A DNA stretch of 64,000 nt, taken from positions 1,016,242 through 1,080,241 of the forward strand of contig NZ_KL448323.1 of assembly GCF_000709345.1 (NCBI RefSeq), read 5' to 3'. The stretch comes from Polaromonas glacialis (GTDB lineage Bacteria > Pseudomonadota > Gammaproteobacteria > Burkholderiales > Burkholderiaceae_C). The notes below the pieces were generated by a model. It saw only the letters and a list, made by a program, of their open reading frames with translations, searched no databases and had not been told where the DNA came from. The position numbers were made by a program, and so were the translations under genes. Below, piece by piece: positions 19,440 through 27,472 of this stretch. The first letter of the stretch is position 1, and the number at the start of each line of letters is the position of its first letter.

Positions 19440-19600
19440 CGCTTTGTGCCCCATCATTGGCGCCCACGGCCCGGCTCCACGGATCGCAATGGACACCGAC
19501 CGTTCAAAACAAACTCAACAACCTGGCGCTGCGACCTGCCAGTCACCGATTTGCGCGGAACCGGCGCCCCAGTTCGCAGTGCGTACAAGGAAGCTGAACA

Positions 19601-19640
19601 GCTTTTTACTACTGAATTGATAGCTGCTTGCGCATGCCAG
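19601..19640. repeat. Dispersed short palindromic repeat, degenerate
   Basis: GCTTTTTACTACTGAATTGA then TAGCTGCTTGCGCATGCCAG. The TAGCTGCTTGCGCAT part is shared with the copy at 10312-10340. It lies between two genes that converge. Confidence 0.5.
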
Positions 19641-19698
19641 TCGTGCGCAAACGACCTATTTTATGATAAAAAAATTGCTTGAGGCCAGCGCACGTGCT

Positions 19699-20076
19699 TT
19701 ATCGCAGCACGTAACCCGCCAGCACGCTTTGCACTTCATAAATGCTCAGTTTCTTGTTGAAGCGTTTTTGCACCGGCAGGGCGGTGCCTGAAATCCAGAT
19801 TTTCAACTCGGCGTCCAGGTCGAAATGGCCGCCGGTCTCGATGCTGAAATGCGTGATGCTTTTGTAGGGGAAGGAGTGGTATTCGACCTTGCTGCCGGTC
19901 ATGCCCTGCTTGTCCACCAGCACCAGGCGCTTGTTGGTGAAGACAAAATAGTCGCGTATCAGCTGGTAGGCATGCTCGACCTGCTCGCCGGCGGCCAGGA
20001 TCTGGCTGAACTCCTGCTGAATCTTGTCGGCATCGATTTTCGATGCGTTGCCCATCATTCCGTCCAGCAAACCCAT
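19699..20076 (-). CDS. Bacterial PH-domain protein
   Basis: 125 aa from ATG 20076 (MGLLDGMMGNASKID), which has AAGGA about eight bases before it; a frame extension to 20091 is less likely. The body (EQVEHAYQLIRDYFVFTNKRLVLVDKQGMTGSKVEYHSFPYKSITHFSIETGGHFDLDAELKIW) is the bPH_1-type pleckstrin-homology-like fold: TNKRLVLVDKQG and PYKSITHFS are the family motifs. Soluble, no membrane segment. Function unknown; homologues occur as small stand-alone genes in many bacteria. Confidence 0.85.
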   Translation of the reverse strand: MGLLDGMMGNASKIDADKIQQEFSQILAAGEQVEHAYQLIRDYFVFTNKRLVLVDKQGMTGSKVEYHSFPYKSITHFSIETGGHFDLDAELKIWISGTALPVQKRFNKKLSIYEVQSVLAGYVLR

Positions 20077-20194
20077 GGTGAAATCCTTCAAAAAAATAGT
20101 TGGTCCGGCGATGTTATGCGCTCAAAGGCGCTTGGCTACTGCAATGGAGGGCGGTGGCTTTCGCCGCGCCCGGATTTTTCAGTCAGGAACCCCG

Positions 20195-21337
20195 CTAGCC
20201 CGCGCGCCCCCGGCCTTTGCGCTTGAGCAGCACGCGCAGCGCCAGGTAGGCAGCGGCGCTGCCCGCGTACACGATGGCGCGCTGTTTCAGGCTAGGATGG
20301 CCTGGCGTTTCGCTGGCGACCTCTCGGCTGACCGGGGTTGGGAGTGACGAGAACGGTCGAATGATGACCAGGTCGCTCTGGCGTGGCGGCTCGGGCAGCT
20401 TGACGGCTGGCTGGCCCGGCTTGTCTTGCCCGCTGGCGATGCCCGGCGATTCAGCCGGCACGGCGGCAGCGCCTGGCTTGCGCTTGCCGGCCAGCGAACC
20501 ATGTTCATTGGCATACACCCAGGTGAATTCGGCGCCCAGCAAAAAGATTTGCGCCGAGTAATATACCCAGACCAGCAGCACCACCAGCGATCCGGCGGCC
20601 GCGAAGGACGAGGTGACGCTGCTTTTGCCGATGTACAGGCTGATCAGCCACTTGCCCACCTCAAACAGCACGGCCGTGACGAACGCGCCTGTCCACACGT
20701 CGCGCCAGCCGACCTTGACCTGCGGCATGACCTTGAAAATCATCGCGAACAAGACCGTGGCAATGCCGATGGAAAACACGATGTTGATGACGTAGAGCAG
20801 CGTTTCCCATCCCGGCAGCAGACCGCTGGCCCAACTGCCCACGGCCGCCAGCCCGGCGCTGCTCACCAGCGAGACCAGCAGCAAAAAGCCCAGCCCCAGG
20901 ATGAAGCCCAGCGACAGCAGTCGGCTTCGCACCAAAGCCCAGAGGCCTGAAGCCTGCGGTGGTGCCTTGGGCGCCCGCCAGATGCGGTCCAGCGAACTTT
21001 GCAGCTCGGCAAACACCGTGGTCGCGCCAATCACCAGCACCACGATGCTGATGGCCGTGGCCACCAGGCCCTTGGTCGGCTGGTTGGCGCTTTCGATCAG
21101 CGCCTGTATGCCCTGCGCGCCTTCCTGGCCGATCAGGCCCGACAACTGGCCGACGATCTCGCCCTGCACCGCCTCGCGTCCCCAGACAAAGCCGGCCACC
21201 GCAATCACGATGATCATCAAGGGCGCAATCGAAAACACCGTGTAGTAGGAAATGGCCGCGCCCATGCTGGGCGCGTAGTCGTCGATCCAGGCCATGACCG
21301 ATTTTTTGGCAAGCTGATAGAAATGTTGAAGGTTCAT
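20195..21337 (-). CDS. YihY/UPF0761-family inner-membrane protein
   Basis: About 380 aa from ATG 21337 (MNLQHFYQLAKKSVMAWIDD). DYAPSMGAAISYYTVFSIAPLMIIVIAVAGFVWG is the hallmark of the YihY (formerly RNase BN) family, followed by five more hydrophobic segments, including LVVLLVWVYYSAQIFLLGAEFTWVYA near residue 265. The cytoplasmic tail of about 100 residues is Pro/Ala/Lys-rich. The family was once named as ribonuclease BN, but that activity belongs to another gene; its role is not known. A longer start at 21364 is possible. Confidence 0.9.
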   Translation of the reverse strand: MNLQHFYQLAKKSVMAWIDDYAPSMGAAISYYTVFSIAPLMIIVIAVAGFVWGREAVQGEIVGQLSGLIGQEGAQGIQALIESANQPTKGLVATAISIVVLVIGATTVFAELQSSLDRIWRAPKAPPQASGLWALVRSRLLSLGFILGLGFLLLVSLVSSAGLAAVGSWASGLLPGWETLLYVINIVFSIGIATVLFAMIFKVMPQVKVGWRDVWTGAFVTAVLFEVGKWLISLYIGKSSVTSSFAAAGSLVVLLVWVYYSAQIFLLGAEFTWVYANEHGSLAGKRKPGAAAVPAESPGIASGQDKPGQPAVKLPEPPRQSDLVIIRPFSSLPTPVSREVASETPGHPSLKQRAIVYAGSAAAYLALRVLLKRKGRGRAG

Positions 21338-21463
21338 GGTTTGTCCGGCACCTTGGAGAGTCAAGGGTTGCCTGGAACCAGTGTGTCAAGCGCCGGCTGG
21401 CGCCATCGTCGGCCTGAACTCACGGATGCTGTAGGCGGCGGGCGACTCTGCGCCGCCCAGCGC

Positions 21464-22432
21464 TCAAGGCGCGATGACGGGCGCGCAGGGATGTTCCGGC
21501 GCATGGTCCAGGTCGGGCCGCCGCCATGGGTCCACATGCGTCATCAGGTTCAGCACCCGGTGGCGCCTGAGCACGCGCTGGCGCGCTTCGACGGCAATGT
21601 CGTGGCCGGCTTCCACCGTGATGGAGGCATCGACCTCGATGTGCGCATCGACCACGATCATGTCGCCCATCTTGCGCGTGCGCACGTCATGCACGTCGCT
21701 GACGCCGGGCGTCTCTAACAGGGTTTGCCGAATCGCTTCGACTTCCTGCTCGTCCACGGCGCGGTCCATCAGGTCGTGCATCGCGTCCCAGCCGAATTTC
21801 CAGCCCATTCTGGCGACCATGAAGCCGACGATCAGCGCGGCAATCGGGTCCAGGATCGGGTAGCCCGCCAGGTTGCCGATGATGCCGATGCCCACGACCA
21901 GCGACGACGCCGCATCCGACCGGGCATGCCAGGCATTGGCCACCAGCATGCTCGACTTGACGCGCTTGGCCACCGCCAGCATGTAGCGAAACAGGGTTTC
22001 CTTGGCAACCAGGGCGATGCCGACCACCCACAGCGCGCTGGCATGGACCTGCGCGATGGACTCGGGCGACTGCAGCTTGGCCACCGCCGCCCACAGCATG
22101 CCGCCGCCCACCGCCAGAAGGATCAGGCCCAGCGCCAGCGAGGCGGCGGTCTCGAACCGCTGGTGGCCGTAGGGATGGTCAACGTCTGCGTCCTTCTTGC
22201 TGTGGTGGCCTGCCAACAGCACGACGAAATCGGACACCAGGTCCGACAGCGAATGAATGCCGTCGGCAATCAAGGCCTGCGATTTCGACAGGATGCCGGT
22301 CCCGATCTGCGCGGTCGACAGGATGATGTTGACCGCCACGCTGACCCAGGTGCTGCGCGATGCGGCGGCCGAGCGCTCGGCCGGGCTGTGCTGGGTGTCT
22401 TCGGTGTCTTCGGCGAGGTCGTTGAATTTCAT
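21464..22432 (-). CDS. Cation diffusion facilitator family metal exporter
   Basis: 322 aa. Six membrane segments are expected in the first 210 residues; ADGIHSLSDLVSDFVVLL in the second and AWHARSDAASSLVV in the fifth each give the HxxxD pair that binds the transported metal (Zn2+, Fe2+ or similar) in this family. The cytoplasmic ferredoxin-like domain follows (LLETPGVSDVHDVRTRKMGDMIVVDAHIEVD). It exchanges metal for protons at the inner membrane. The substrate cannot be fixed from sequence. The order with the neighbours is not a known operon. Confidence 0.9.
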   Translation of the reverse strand: MKFNDLAEDTEDTQHSPAERSAAASRSTWVSVAVNIILSTAQIGTGILSKSQALIADGIHSLSDLVSDFVVLLAGHHSKKDADVDHPYGHQRFETAASLALGLILLAVGGGMLWAAVAKLQSPESIAQVHASALWVVGIALVAKETLFRYMLAVAKRVKSSMLVANAWHARSDAASSLVVGIGIIGNLAGYPILDPIAALIVGFMVARMGWKFGWDAMHDLMDRAVDEQEVEAIRQTLLETPGVSDVHDVRTRKMGDMIVVDAHIEVDASITVEAGHDIAVEARQRVLRRHRVLNLMTHVDPWRRPDLDHAPEHPCAPVIAP

Positions 22433-22530
22433 GGGATACGGCTGGGTAAAAAGGGCGGGTGCGGGGATTAAGCCGCAGAGCTTACCCTGCGGCCTTGACG
22501 AAATTCAGGCTTCAGGGCCAGCGCCCCGCT

Positions 22531-22695
22531 TCAGGTCATGTGCCGGTAGCCCATGGCATCCGTACGGTGTGGCTCGCCCGGATGGCTGCCCAGGCTGAGC
22601 GGAATCGACAGGAAGGCCGTGATGACGACTGGCACCAGTGCTGCGCACAGCACCCAGAGGTATTGGCGGATGAAAAGGCGAAGGGCGGGATGCAT
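22531..22695 (-). CDS. Small membrane protein
   Basis: 54 aa: MHPALRLFIRQYLWVLCAAL followed by VPVVITAFLSIPLSLG, one long hydrophobic segment, then a polar tail. It has a clear AAGGAA site seven bases before the ATG at 22695. It is divergent from the cytochrome operon that starts at 22838, sharing the 142-bp region between them, so a linked role is possible. The family is not recognised. Confidence 0.55.
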   Translation of the reverse strand: MHPALRLFIRQYLWVLCAALVPVVITAFLSIPLSLGSHPGEPHRTDAMGYRHMT

Positions 22696-22837
22696 GGTCT
22701 GTTTCCTTGTGAAGTGGGTGAATGCATCCATCCTCAAGGCTGCGGCTTAAGGCTGTCTGAGCGTGTGCAGGCATGGCTTAAGAAAGCATTCAGAACGCCG
22801 CCGCATCATGAAAGCCAGCCTAAAACAAGGAGTATTC

Positions 22838-23260
22838 ATGAATCCGCCATTCCCGCATCCATCGCCGTTTAAAGCGGTGCTGGCGGCCGCCGTCCTGGCC
22901 TGCGCCGCCATCGCTCCCATGGCCCGTGCCACGACGCCAGCCGAACAGCTGGCCGGCTACACGGCCCAGGCCGGAGCGCCTGCGGTGCCTGCGCGCGGCC
23001 AGCAGTTTTTCAACACCCGCCACGGCCGCGAATGGACCTGCGCCTCCTGCCACGGTGCCTTGCCGACGCAGGCGGGCAAGCATGCGTCCACCGGCAAGAC
23101 CATCGGCGCGCTGGCGCCGGCCTTCAATCCCGAGCGCTTCCTTGACGCGGCCAAGACCGAAAAATGGTTTCGCCGCAACTGCAACGACGTGGCAAGCCGC
23201 GAATGCACGGCGGCGGAAAAGGCCGATGTGCTGGCCTGGCTGATGGCGCTCAAGCGGTGA
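22838..23260 (+). CDS. DUF1924-type periplasmic cytochrome c
   Basis: 140 aa from ATG 22838, which has CAAGGAG just upstream. A signal peptide covers about residues 1-31 (ending APMARA). TCASCHGALPTQAG at 68-72 is one covalent haem site (CxxCH). GALAPAFNPERFLDAAKTEKWFRRNC, with a second cysteine pair (NDVASREC), is the DUF1924 signature. It should be exported and matured in the periplasm and pass electrons in the set of three genes that follow. Confidence 0.88.
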   Translation: MNPPFPHPSPFKAVLAAAVLACAAIAPMARATTPAEQLAGYTAQAGAPAVPARGQQFFNTRHGREWTCASCHGALPTQAGKHASTGKTIGALAPAFNPERFLDAAKTEKWFRRNCNDVASRECTAAEKADVLAWLMALKR

Positions 23261-23297
23261 CGGCCGGCACTTCATCTACTGCACAAGAAAGCACACC

Positions 23298-23780
23298 ATG
23301 TCATTGCGATTTTCTTCGCTGGCCACCCAGGGCGCGTTCGGCCTGCTCGCCGCCCTCGGAATCCTGCAGGATGCCTTGGCCGACGGCGACCGGAGCAGGG
23401 TGCCGCTGCTGCCCAAATACCAGCAGGAATGCGCCGCCTGCCACCTGGCGTATCCGCCCGGCATGCTGCCGGCGACTTCCTGGAAGCGGGTGATGGCCAA
23501 CCTGCCCAGGCATTACGGCACCGACGCATCGCTGGACCCGGCGACCGTCAAGCAACTCTCGACCTGGCTGGGCGCCAACGCCGGTACTTACAAGCGCGTC
23601 AGCGAGGAGCCGCCGCAGGACCGCATCACCACGTCAAGCTGGTTCGAGGGCAAGCACCGCGAGGTCGCGCCGCAGGTCTGGAAACGCGCCGCCATCGGCA
23701 GCCGGGCCAACTGCGCGGCCTGCCACACCGGCGCCGACAAGGGCGACTTTGATGACGACAACATCCGCATACCAAAATGA
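23298..23780 (+). CDS. Dihaem cytochrome c (DHC family)
   Basis: 160 aa. A signal peptide ends near residue 29 (LQDALADGD). Two haem-binding motifs are present: ECAACH at 44-49 and NCAACH near residue 138. The spacing and the LPATSWKRVMANLPRHYGTDASLD block fit the DHC family of soluble dihaem cytochromes, which often sit beside a cytochrome b561-type gene. It is 37 bp after the DUF1924 gene and 21 bp before the b-type gene. Confidence 0.88.
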   Translation: MSLRFSSLATQGAFGLLAALGILQDALADGDRSRVPLLPKYQQECAACHLAYPPGMLPATSWKRVMANLPRHYGTDASLDPATVKQLSTWLGANAGTYKRVSEEPPQDRITTSSWFEGKHREVAPQVWKRAAIGSRANCAACHTGADKGDFDDDNIRIPK

Positions 23781-23801
23781 GAAATAAGAAATGAGAAAGC
23801 C

Positions 23802-24572
23802 ATGACTGCCAACACCTTTCCCGCTTCACCGGCTTCAACGCCACCCAGCCCACCGGCCGGCGCGCAAACGCAGCTGCCCCGTCCGCAAAGCCGCCGCGTG
23901 GTCGATGCCACCACGCGCATGCTGCACTGGCTGATGGCGCTGAGCTTCACCGGCGCCTACTTGACTGCCGACGGCGAGCGCTGGCGGCTGGTGCATGTGT
24001 CGCTGGGCTACACCCTGGCCGGGCTGCTGGTGGCGCGCGTCTTGTGGGGCCAGTTCGGGCCGCGCCAGGCGCGCCTGTCCATGCTGTGGCGCAAGTTGCA
24101 AGGCCTGCCGGCCTGGCTCAAGTCCCTGCCCACGGTGACATCACCCGCCGCGTTGCAGCCCGCCTGGCGCCAGGGACAGAACCTCATGATGGCGCTGGTC
24201 GTGGTGCTGATCCTGGGCGCGGTCGTTCCGCTGACGCTCAGCGGCTATGCGGTCTGGGACGAGTGGGGCGGCGAATGGCTCGAAGACGTGCATGAGTTTT
24301 TCGGCAATGCCCTGCTCATGATGGTGCTGGCGCACATCGGGCTGATTGCCATGATGAGCCTGCTGCGGCGCAAGAACCAGGCGCTGCCGATGCTGACCGG
24401 CCGCTTGCCTGGCGCCGGCCCGGACCTGGCCAAGCGCAACCACGGCTTGCTGGCCGCGCTGGTGCTGGCCAGCGTGCTGGGCTTCTGGGGCTGGCAGTGG
24501 AGCGATGCGCCGCAAAACACCGGCGCTGACGCGGTGCAGCTTGATAATCGCAGCAACCATGACAACGACTGA
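23802..24572 (+). CDS. Cytochrome b561-type membrane protein
   Basis: 256 aa. VVDATTRMLHWLMALSFTGAYLTA and RLVHVSLGYTLAGLLVARVLWG supply the first haem-ligand histidines, and EDVHEFFGNALLMMVLAHIGLIAMMSLL the others; four membrane helices in total, plus one more near the C-terminus (LLAALVLASVLGFWGWQW). The N-terminal 30 residues are Pro/Ala-rich. It should receive or pass electrons between the quinone pool and the periplasmic cytochromes encoded just before it. Eleven bp separate it from the response regulator gene, so the whole set is probably one transcript. Confidence 0.88.
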   Translation: MTANTFPASPASTPPSPPAGAQTQLPRPQSRRVVDATTRMLHWLMALSFTGAYLTADGERWRLVHVSLGYTLAGLLVARVLWGQFGPRQARLSMLWRKLQGLPAWLKSLPTVTSPAALQPAWRQGQNLMMALVVVLILGAVVPLTLSGYAVWDEWGGEWLEDVHEFFGNALLMMVLAHIGLIAMMSLLRRKNQALPMLTGRLPGAGPDLAKRNHGLLAALVLASVLGFWGWQWSDAPQNTGADAVQLDNRSNHDND

Positions 24573-24583
24573 AAGAGCCCCCC

Positions 24584-25252
24584 ATGCGCATCCTGCTGGC
24601 TGAAGACGATGGATTGCTGGGTGACGGCCTGCGGGCCGGGCTGCGCCAGCTCGGCTTTCAGGTCGACTGGGTACGCGATGGCGAAGCCGCCGAGCGCGAA
24701 CTGCGCGCCCAGCCTTATGAAGCGGCCGTGCTCGACCTGGGCCTGCCGCGCAAGGATGGCCTGGACGTGCTGGCGGCCATCCGCCGCGCTGGCATCAAGA
24801 CGCCGGTGCTGGTGCTGACGGCCCGCGACGCCGTTCCCGACCGCATACGCGGCCTGGATCTGGGCGCCGACGACTATGTGGTCAAGCCGGTCGATCTGCA
24901 CGAGCTGGCCGCGCGGCTGCGCGCGCTGGTGCGCCGTGCGCACGGCCAGCCGCAGGAATGCTTGAGCGCGCAGGATGTCGAGCTGGACCCGGCCTCGCGC
25001 ACCGTGCGCAAGGCGGGCGAGCCGGTAGCGCTTTCGACGCGGGAATTCGACCTGCTGCAGGCCTTCATGCTGGGCGCCGACCGGGTGCTGTCGCGCGAGC
25101 AGCTGGAGCAGCAGCTCTACAGCTGGGGCCAGGAGGTGGAAAGCAACGCCATCGAGGTCCACATCCACAACCTGCGGCGCAAGCTCGGCCCGGCGCTGAT
25201 CCACACGGTGCGCGGCGTGGGCTACATGCTGCAGCAGCGCCTGCCCGGATGA
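24584..25252 (+). CDS. OmpR/PhoB-family response regulator, QseB-like
   Basis: 222 aa. The receiver domain (residues 1-115) has the acidic pair EDD at 7-9, the phosphate-accepting Asp51 (AVLDLGLPRKDG) and the conserved Lys in DDYVVKPVD. The C-terminal winged helix (about 125-220) ends VHIHNLRRKLG...IHTVRGVGYML, typical of OmpR-type DNA binding. The stop overlaps the kinase gene (ATGA). The target could be the cytochrome operon itself, since it is encoded in it; the signal is not known. Confidence 0.93.
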   Translation: MRILLAEDDGLLGDGLRAGLRQLGFQVDWVRDGEAAERELRAQPYEAAVLDLGLPRKDGLDVLAAIRRAGIKTPVLVLTARDAVPDRIRGLDLGADDYVVKPVDLHELAARLRALVRRAHGQPQECLSAQDVELDPASRTVRKAGEPVALSTREFDLLQAFMLGADRVLSREQLEQQLYSWGQEVESNAIEVHIHNLRRKLGPALIHTVRGVGYMLQQRLPG

Positions 25253-26601
25253 TGATCCGACCGCCGCGTTCGCTGCAAAACCGGCTGCTGCTGCTGGTGC
25301 TGTCGGGTGTGGCGCTGGTCTGGCTGGTCACTTCGGTGCTGACCTGGATTGATGTGCGCCACGAGCTGGACGAACTGCTCGACGGCCACCTGGCCCAGGC
25401 CGCAGCGCTGCTGGTGGTGCAGCAGGCGCAGGAGATTGAACAGGACGACGACCGGGGGCTGGACGCGCCCACGCTGCACCACTATGCGCCCAAGGTGGCG
25501 TTCCAGGTTTTTCATGAGGGCCGGCTGGGGCTGCGTTCGGCCAATGCGCCGGTGGCGCCGATGGTCGAGGCGGACCCCGATTTCAAGTCCGGGTTCAAGA
25601 CCGTCGCGATTGAGGGCCAGGCGTGGCGCGTGTTTGCTGCCCACGGCGCCGAGCGCGATGTGCAGGTCTATGTCGGCGAGCAGATGGGTTCGCGCAACGA
25701 CATTTTGTGGGCGGTGCTGCGCAGCACCTTGTGGCCCATGCTGATCGCGCTGCCGCTCTTGGTACTGGCGCTGTGGTGGGCGGTGCGCCTGGGCGTGCAG
25801 CCGATTCGCCGGCTGGGCCGCGTCCTGGCCGGGCGCCAGCCGCAGGCGCTGAGTCCGGTCACGCTGGCGCAGGCGCCCTCCGAGATGGCGCCGATGATCG
25901 ACGCCTTGAACGGCTTGTTCGAGCGTATTGGGCAGTTGCTTGAATCCGAGCGCCGTTTCACTGCCGACGCCGCGCACGAGCTGCGCACGCCGATTGCCGC
26001 CATCCGCATGCAGGCGCAGGTGGCGATGCTTGAGGCCGACGATGGCTTGCGGCAACACGCGCTTCAGGGCACGCTCGAAGGCTGCGACCGCGCCACGCGG
26101 CTGGTCGGGCAGTTGCTCAGCCTGTCCCGGCTGGAGGCCGCCGAGCTACCTGCCATGGCCGATGTTGATTTGCGTGTACTGGCCCAGCGCGTCGTGGCCG
26201 AGCTGGCGCCCAAAGCGATTGGCAAGCAGCAGTCGCTCGAATTCGAAGGCAGCGAGCCCTGCGTCATGCCCGGCAACGAGACGCTGCTGGCCGTGCTGGT
26301 GCGCAACCTGGTGGACAACGCCGTGCGCTACAGCCCGCCGGCAGCGCGCATCCAGGTGAGCGTACGGCGCCAGAGCGCACAGGTCGTGCTGGGTGTTGAA
26401 GACAGCGGGCCGGGGCTGGACGCCGCCGACCGCCAGCGGCTGGGCGAGCGCTTCTTCCGGGTGACCGGCAGCGTGGAGAGCGGCAGCGGCCTGGGCTGGT
26501 CCATCGTGCGACGCATCGCGGCGGTCCACCGGCTGAAGATCGACGTGGGCGATTCGACGGCGCTGGGCGGGCTGGCCGTGCGCGTTATATATGATGAATA
26601 A
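25249..26601 (+). CDS. Sensor histidine kinase, QseC-like
   Basis: 450 aa from ATG 25249. Membrane helices lie near residues 15-35 (LLLLVLSGVALVWLVTSVLTW) and about 164-183 (LWPMLIALPLLVLALWWAV), with a periplasmic loop of about 125 residues between them. The H-box FTADAAHELRTPIAAIRMQ, N-box NLVDNAVRYSPP, and G-boxes VEDSGPGLD and GSGLGWSIV are intact. It should phosphorylate the regulator encoded just upstream. No cytoplasmic PAS domain is visible. A longer frame reaches back to 24958 but overlaps the regulator and is not coding. Confidence 0.92.
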   Translation: MMIRPPRSLQNRLLLLVLSGVALVWLVTSVLTWIDVRHELDELLDGHLAQAAALLVVQQAQEIEQDDDRGLDAPTLHHYAPKVAFQVFHEGRLGLRSANAPVAPMVEADPDFKSGFKTVAIEGQAWRVFAAHGAERDVQVYVGEQMGSRNDILWAVLRSTLWPMLIALPLLVLALWWAVRLGVQPIRRLGRVLAGRQPQALSPVTLAQAPSEMAPMIDALNGLFERIGQLLESERRFTADAAHELRTPIAAIRMQAQVAMLEADDGLRQHALQGTLEGCDRATRLVGQLLSLSRLEAAELPAMADVDLRVLAQRVVAELAPKAIGKQQSLEFEGSEPCVMPGNETLLAVLVRNLVDNAVRYSPPAARIQVSVRRQSAQVVLGVEDSGPGLDAADRQRLGERFFRVTGSVESGSGLGWSIVRRIAAVHRLKIDVGDSTALGGLAVRVIYDE

Positions 26602-26633
26602 TGCAGTTTGCGCAATACTGACGGGCGTAAGCA

Positions 26634-26650
26634 GCTATTAAAAAAGTAGC
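26634..26650. repeat. Dispersed short palindromic repeat
   Basis: Core GCTATTAAAAAAGTAGC. Its left flank GCGCAATACTGACGGGCGTA at 26610-26629 (then AGCA to the core) matches the copy in hscB (ACTGACGGTCGTGAGCA) over some 17 bases, so the shared unit is at least 35-40 bp. Confidence 0.65.
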
Positions 26651-26770
26651 TAATAGTCTGATTTTAACGATCAGCGCCTGATGCCTTGCGCGCCTGTGCT
26701 TCAATCAAAAGTCTCCCGTGGAAGGTCGCCTTTTTGCGGCCTTGCCCGCAACACAAAAACCGTTCCTGCC

Positions 26771-27472
26771 ATGAAACCACTCAATCGCCACCTCGAACGC
26801 CACCGCACCGACCGCATCGGCTGGCTGCGCGCTGCCGTGCTGGGCGCCAATGACGGCATTGTGTCCACCGCCAGCCTGGTCTTGGGCGTGGTGGCCGCCG
26901 GCGCCACGCCGCAGGCCGTTCTGGTCGCCGGCGTGGCCGGGCTGATGGCCGGCGCGATGTCGATGGCGGCGGGGGAATATGTCTCGGTGCATTCGCAGGC
27001 GGACACTGAAAAAGCCGAACTCGAACGCGAGCGCCGGGAAATCGAACTGCATCCCGAGGCGGAACATGCCGAACTGGCGGGCATTTACAGAGCGCGTGGC
27101 CTAGGCCCCGAACTGGCCGAGCAGGTGGCCGCGCAACTGATGCAGCACGACGCCCTGGGCGCCCATGTGCGCGACGAGCTGGGCATTTCCGAAACTCTGA
27201 GCGCCAACCCGGTCCAGGCAGCGCTGGCTTCGGCCGCCAGTTTTGCCGTGGGGGCGGCGCTGCCGCTGGCCGTCATCGCCCTGGCGCCGGCGCAAGGGCT
27301 GGTGGTTTGGGTGGCCGTCACCTCGCTGCTGTTCCTGGCGCTGCTGGGCGTCCTGGCGGCCCGTGCGGGCGGCGCGGGAATGCTTGCGGGCGCTTGGCGC
27401 GTCACTTTCTGGGGCGCGCTGGCCATGGCGATCACCGCCGGGGTCGGCGCCTTGTTTGGCGCTGTCGTTTAA
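26771..27472 (+). CDS. VIT1/CCC1-family iron/manganese transporter
   Basis: 233 aa. RIGWLRAAVLGANDGIVSTASLVLGVVAAG is the family opening, with the metal-binding Asp; GLMAGAMSMAAGEYVSVHSQADTEKAELERERRE joins the second helix to a cytoplasmic helical domain rich in Glu, expected to bind metal; three more membrane helices follow (ASFAVGAALPLAVIAL, VVWVAVTSLLFLALLGV, FWGALAMAITAGVGAL). It probably moves Fe2+ or Mn2+ out of the cytoplasm. Start ATG 26771 opens the family sequence. Its last four bases overlap the convergent GTPase gene. Confidence 0.9.
   Translation: MKPLNRHLERHRTDRIGWLRAAVLGANDGIVSTASLVLGVVAAGATPQAVLVAGVAGLMAGAMSMAAGEYVSVHSQADTEKAELERERREIELHPEAEHAELAGIYRARGLGPELAEQVAAQLMQHDALGAHVRDELGISETLSANPVQAALASAASFAVGAALPLAVIALAPAQGLVVWVAVTSLLFLALLGVLAARAGGAGMLAGAWRVTFWGALAMAITAGVGALFGAVV

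Noticed and set aside
22472-22493. Hairpin GCCGCAG/CTGCGGC before the CDF gene
   Set aside because: Seven-base arms without a T run; too weak to call.
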